Shown here: positions 6,538-8,779 of the stretch, in pieces
Numbering within the stretch: position 1 is the first letter of the stretch
How the letters are laid out: each line of letters opens with the position of its first letter
From: JBBSIG01 sp038232215
Lineage (GTDB): Bacteria; Actinomycetota; Thermoleophilia; Gaiellales; Gaiellaceae
Direction of reading: 5' to 3'
DNA length: 8,779 bases
Assembly: GCA_038232215.1 (NCBI GenBank)
Contig: JBBSIG010000100.1
Location: 1 to 8,779, forward strand
Made by a program: the position numbers and the translations under genes
The notes under the pieces: model-generated
Told to the model about the DNA's origin: nothing
Database searches by the model: none
The model's input: the letters and a program-made list of their open reading frames with translations, nothing else

Positions 6538-7485
6538 TCAGTCCGAGACGGGCTCTCGGCCCGACGTCCCGCCGCCGACGAGTCGCCGCCAGCGCAGTGT
6601 GCGCAGCATCAGGCCGAGCGCGGCGGCGCCGAGCACGACGTTCACGACCACGAGCGCCACGTGCACACCGACGCTGAAGCTGAGCAGGTGCGTCGCCGTG
6701 ACCTTGCCGCCGAAGACGTAGACGAGCAAGCCCTGCTCGGTGCCGATCCCACCCGGCGTGAACGGGAGCAGGGTCGACAGGCTCTGCACGACCTGGACGA
6801 GCAGGGCGTTGTGGAGACTCGCCTCGATCCCGAACGCGCGCAGGAACCAGTAGACGCTCGCCAGCCGGAACCCCCACGAGAGCGCCTGCCAGCTCGCGAC
6901 CTCGCGGACGTACCGTCTCCGGTCGCCCAGGATCGCGAACCCCCGCGCGACGCGCCTCTTGAAGGCGATCGCCTTCCTGGCGGCGAGGGCGCCGACCACG
7001 ACGAGCGCCACGAGGAGCACGGCGCCGCCGATCTCCGCGACCCTGGGGTGACGGAGGAGCCACGACCAGTCGACGGAAGGCAGCCGCGGAACGACGTCGA
7101 GGCCCGGCAGCACCCCCTGCTCGAGGGCCCAGAGGAAGAGGGCACCGGCGACGAGGAAGTCGAAGAGCGTCTCCACCACGAGCGTCGCGCCGAGCGTCGG
7201 GTACGCGCTTCCCGGAAGGCGCCGCCTGACGAGATAGAGCTTGACGACGTCGCCGCCGCGGGCCGGCGTGATCGCGTTGACGCCCACGCCCGCGACGTAG
7301 GCGCCGAGAACCGTCCGCCAGGGCAGACGCACCCCCGGATAGGCGGCGAGGAGGATGTTGCGCCAGGCACGTGTGCGGACGACGACCTTCGCGACGTGGA
7401 AGAGGAACGCGATCGCGAGCGCCCTCCAGCCCACAGCCGCGAGCTGCTCGAAGAAGACGCGAAGCGCGTGCAGGATCCGTTCCAC
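6538..7485 (-). CDS. LPG-synthase-type integral membrane protein (UPF0104 / YbhN-AglD family), flippase-like
   Basis: The 315-residue protein has about seven to eight hydrophobic segments (residues roughly 15-33, 55-75, 98-120, 152-170, 200-216, 225-243, 252-272 and 275-295). It carries the two signature motifs of the PF03706 family: GVNAITPARGGDVVKLYLVRRR (68-89) and STLLPFTPGGIGTEQG (237-252). This fold forms the membrane half of lysylphosphatidylglycerol synthase, where it flips lipid. Stand-alone copies are common and often sit near glycosyltransferases, so a role in translocating a lipid-linked intermediate is plausible but inferred. No aminoacyl-transferase domain is attached. The GTG start (7483-7485) is the only candidate before an in-frame TAA (7501-7503) and has no clear Shine-Dalgarno sequence. 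A TAAGGT at 7498-7503 could be a -10 box that makes the mRNA almost leaderless, but no convincing -35 accompanies it. The gene begins about 45 bp from the transposase remnant. Confidence 0.88.
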   Translation of the reverse strand: MERILHALRVFFEQLAAVGWRALAIAFLFHVAKVVVRTRAWRNILLAAYPGVRLPWRTVLGAYVAGVGVNAITPARGGDVVKLYLVRRRLPGSAYPTLGATLVVETLFDFLVAGALFLWALEQGVLPGLDVVPRLPSVDWSWLLRHPRVAEIGGAVLLVALVVVGALAARKAIAFKRRVARGFAILGDRRRYVREVASWQALSWGFRLASVYWFLRAFGIEASLHNALLVQVVQSLSTLLPFTPGGIGTEQGLLVYVFGGKVTATHLLSFSVGVHVALVVVNVVLGAAALGLMLRTLRWRRLVGGGTSGREPVSD

Positions 7486-7499
7486 GCGAGTGGCGCAAC

Positions 7500-8570
7500 C
7501 TTAGTCTGGCTCCGAAGTTCGCGCACGTATCAGGCGGCGAGGGCGGTGGCGGGGTTGGTGTCCGTCTTGGCGAGCAGCCGGTCGAGGTCTTGGCGCGTGA
7601 ACGTCCACTGGAAGGGCGCGGCGATCTGTTCGTAGCGCCGACCGAAGGCCAGGAGCTGCTGCTCGAGGGTGTCGAGGTCGTTGAAGTCGTTCGGAGTGAC
7701 GACCTTGCGCTGGACGACGGAGAAGTAGATCTCGGCCTGGTTGAGCCAGGAGGCGTGGACGGGGGTGTGGACGACGATCAGGTTCGGCCAGGCGCCTTGG
7801 AGGCGGTCGATCGAGCGTTGACCGCGGTGGGCGGAGCCGTTGTCGGTGATCAGGAAGACGCGCTGCGCGCGGCTGTACGGGTGCTGGGACATGAACTGCT
7901 CGACGAGCGCGTCGAACGGCTCGATGCCGTCCTTGGGCGCGCAGCGGTCGAAGATGCGCGCGCGGCGGGCGTCCCAGGCGGCCAGGTAGCAGAGAGCGCC
8001 CTTGCGCTCGTACTCGTGCTCGACCTTCTGGGTGGCGCCGGGCCGCGCGGGACGGGTGGCGGCGATCCGCTTGCGCGCCTGGATCGAGGGCTTTTCGTCG
8101 GCGCAGACGACGTAGTCGCCGGGGTGCAGACGCTCGCCCTGCCAGCAGCCGGCGTAGAGGTCGAGGATCGGGCCGGCCCGCTCGGCGAAGTGGGGGTCGC
8201 GCGGGAAGATCCAGGATCGGTGCTGCCAGGGCTTGATCGCGTCCTGCGAGAGCCAGCGCCAGACCGTGACGTCGCTGAGCCGCTCGACGATCCCGCGCGT
8301 GGCCGCCTCGCGTGCGAGTTCGGCCGAGGACCAGCGCGACAGCGGCACCCCGCCTGCGGCGGGCAGTTCGCACGCCATCGCGATCACCTCAGCGCGTACG
8401 TGAGGGGGGAAAGGTCGGCGGCCGGCCCCGCCGCGGACGGTCTTCCAAGCCGGCCAGGCGCTGCTCGAAGAAGCGCTTGCGCCACTGCGAGACGACCTCG
8501 CGGCGGCAGTTCAAGCGGGCGGCGATCTGGTCGTTGCGGCACGCACGTTCGATCCGGCTGGCGGCGGTTC
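7500..8570 (-). mobile_element. IS630-family insertion remnant
   Basis: The element covers the frameshifted transposase and about 30 bases beyond its stop. On the minus strand the downstream end reads GAACTTCGGAGCCAGACTA, ending in the TA dinucleotide that IS630/Tc1-type elements target, so this may be its inner terminal repeat. I found no matching inverted copy at the other end. The 5' limit therefore appears lost where IS110-like sequence begins, near 8570. The exact boundaries are estimates. Confidence 0.5.
7530..8568 (-). pseudogene. IS630-family transposase, frameshifted and truncated at the 5' end
   Basis: The catalytic part opens at a GTG (8385-8387) and runs 285 residues to the stop at 7530. 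It has the IS630 DDE triad: D97 in CADEKPSIQARKR, D182 in ITDNGSAHRG, and E219 in HASWLNQAEIYFS. The helix-turn-helix part lies upstream in a different frame (8404 to about 8568): CRNDQIAARLNCRREVVSQW, then RKRFFEQRLAGLEDRPRRGR and PPTFPP. The frames join at TTTCCCCCCTCAC (8400-8412). Removing one C gives Phe-Pro-Pro-His followed by VRAEVIAMACELP, a normal family sequence, so a single extra base in the C6 run breaks the gene. Without the shift, the helix-turn-helix frame ends at TGA 8389-8391. The first 30-50 residues expected in this family are missing, and IS110-like coding begins there on the opposite strand. The gene is almost certainly inactive, unless +1 frameshifting at the C run is used and the missing start is dispensable. 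Confidence 0.85.
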
Positions 8571-8779
8571 GCGCCGAGGAGCTGCTGGAGGAGCGGACAC
8601 TGCCCTATGACGAGGAGGCGGTGGAGCGGGTGCTGCGCCCGCTGGCCGGTGGTGCGCTGCTGCTACGAGGCGGGCCCGACCGGATTCGGTCTTCAGCGGC
8701 ATCTCGTCGAGCGTGGCATCGACTGTCAGGTGGTGGCGCCGGGCCTGGTGCCGCAGCGGCCGGGTGACCGGGTCAAGAC
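8570..8779 (+). pseudogene. IS110-family transposase fragment, frameshifted, running off the right edge
   Basis: The plus strand encodes RAEELLEERTLPYDEEAVER and then VLRPLAG in the frame starting at 8570. From 8652 the similarity continues one frame over as VRCCYEAGPTGFGLQRHLVE, then RGIDCQVVAPGLVPQRPGDR and VKT to the window end. CYEAGPTGFGL, the VAP-x-L-x-P motif and PGDRVKT (normally followed by DRRDA) are hallmarks of IS110-family DEDD transposases. One surplus G around 8648-8652 explains the frame change: without it the join reads LAG-VRCCYEAG. The N-terminal catalytic part, which should precede this segment, is replaced by the IS630 remnant in the opposite direction. The fragment is dead unless the rest lies outside the window in a rearranged form. 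Confidence 0.8.

Noticed and set aside
6527..6541. Small inverted repeat CTGAG/CTCAG after the UPF0104 gene as a terminator
   Set aside because: The stem is only five pairs, overlaps the stop codon and has no T tract, and the next gene follows closely in the same direction.
8589..8602. GGAGCGGACACTG-like sequence as the missing inverted repeat of the IS630 element
   Set aside because: It is on the expected strand for a partner of GGAGCCAGACTA, but the match is loose and the bases code for the conserved EERTL of the IS110 fragment.

Overview
The window is a high-GC bacterial segment, most likely from an actinobacterium. Base composition, GTG starts, the PyrR-type leader on pyrR and the protein styles fit Actinomycetota. 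A Thermoleophilia-like lineage is possible but was not tested. Every cellular gene lies on the minus strand, so the biological reading order runs from the right edge to the left.

Right edge (about 7500-8779): mobile-element debris. A minus-strand IS630-type transposase keeps an intact DDE catalytic half, but its helix-turn-helix half is in another frame and its 5' end is cut off. It abuts a plus-strand, frameshifted IS110-type transposase fragment that runs off the window.

Middle (7485 down to 1293): a tight, probably co-transcribed run. It encodes a polytopic membrane protein of the LPG-synthase-TM/UPF0104 family, ribonuclease Z, a class I SAM methyltransferase whose start overlaps the RNase Z stop (GTGA), a secreted P-domain plus FG-GAP-like protein, and a GT-C (GT39/ArnT-like) membrane glycosyltransferase starting one base after the previous stop. 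The glycosyltransferase frame is broken by a single TGA at 1521-1523. The same frame then continues for 75 more codons of family-like sequence, so the gene appears split by a nonsense codon, by readthrough or by a sequence error.

Left edge (1244 down to 1): a glgC-type glucose-1-phosphate adenylyltransferase, then the first 34 codons of pyrR. Just before the pyrR ribosome-binding site is a hairpin with the PyrR-binding loop (UCCAGCGAGG). This implies autoregulation of pyrR, and probably of a pyrimidine operon beyond the window, at the level of translation.

Functionally, the membrane protein, glycosyltransferase and secreted protein suggest cell-envelope work. RNase Z (tRNA 3' processing), GlgC (glycogen) and PyrR (pyrimidines) are housekeeping. 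I see no defence system, CRISPR array, tRNA or rRNA. The most notable points are the PyrR leader, the in-frame TGA and the nested transposon remnants.
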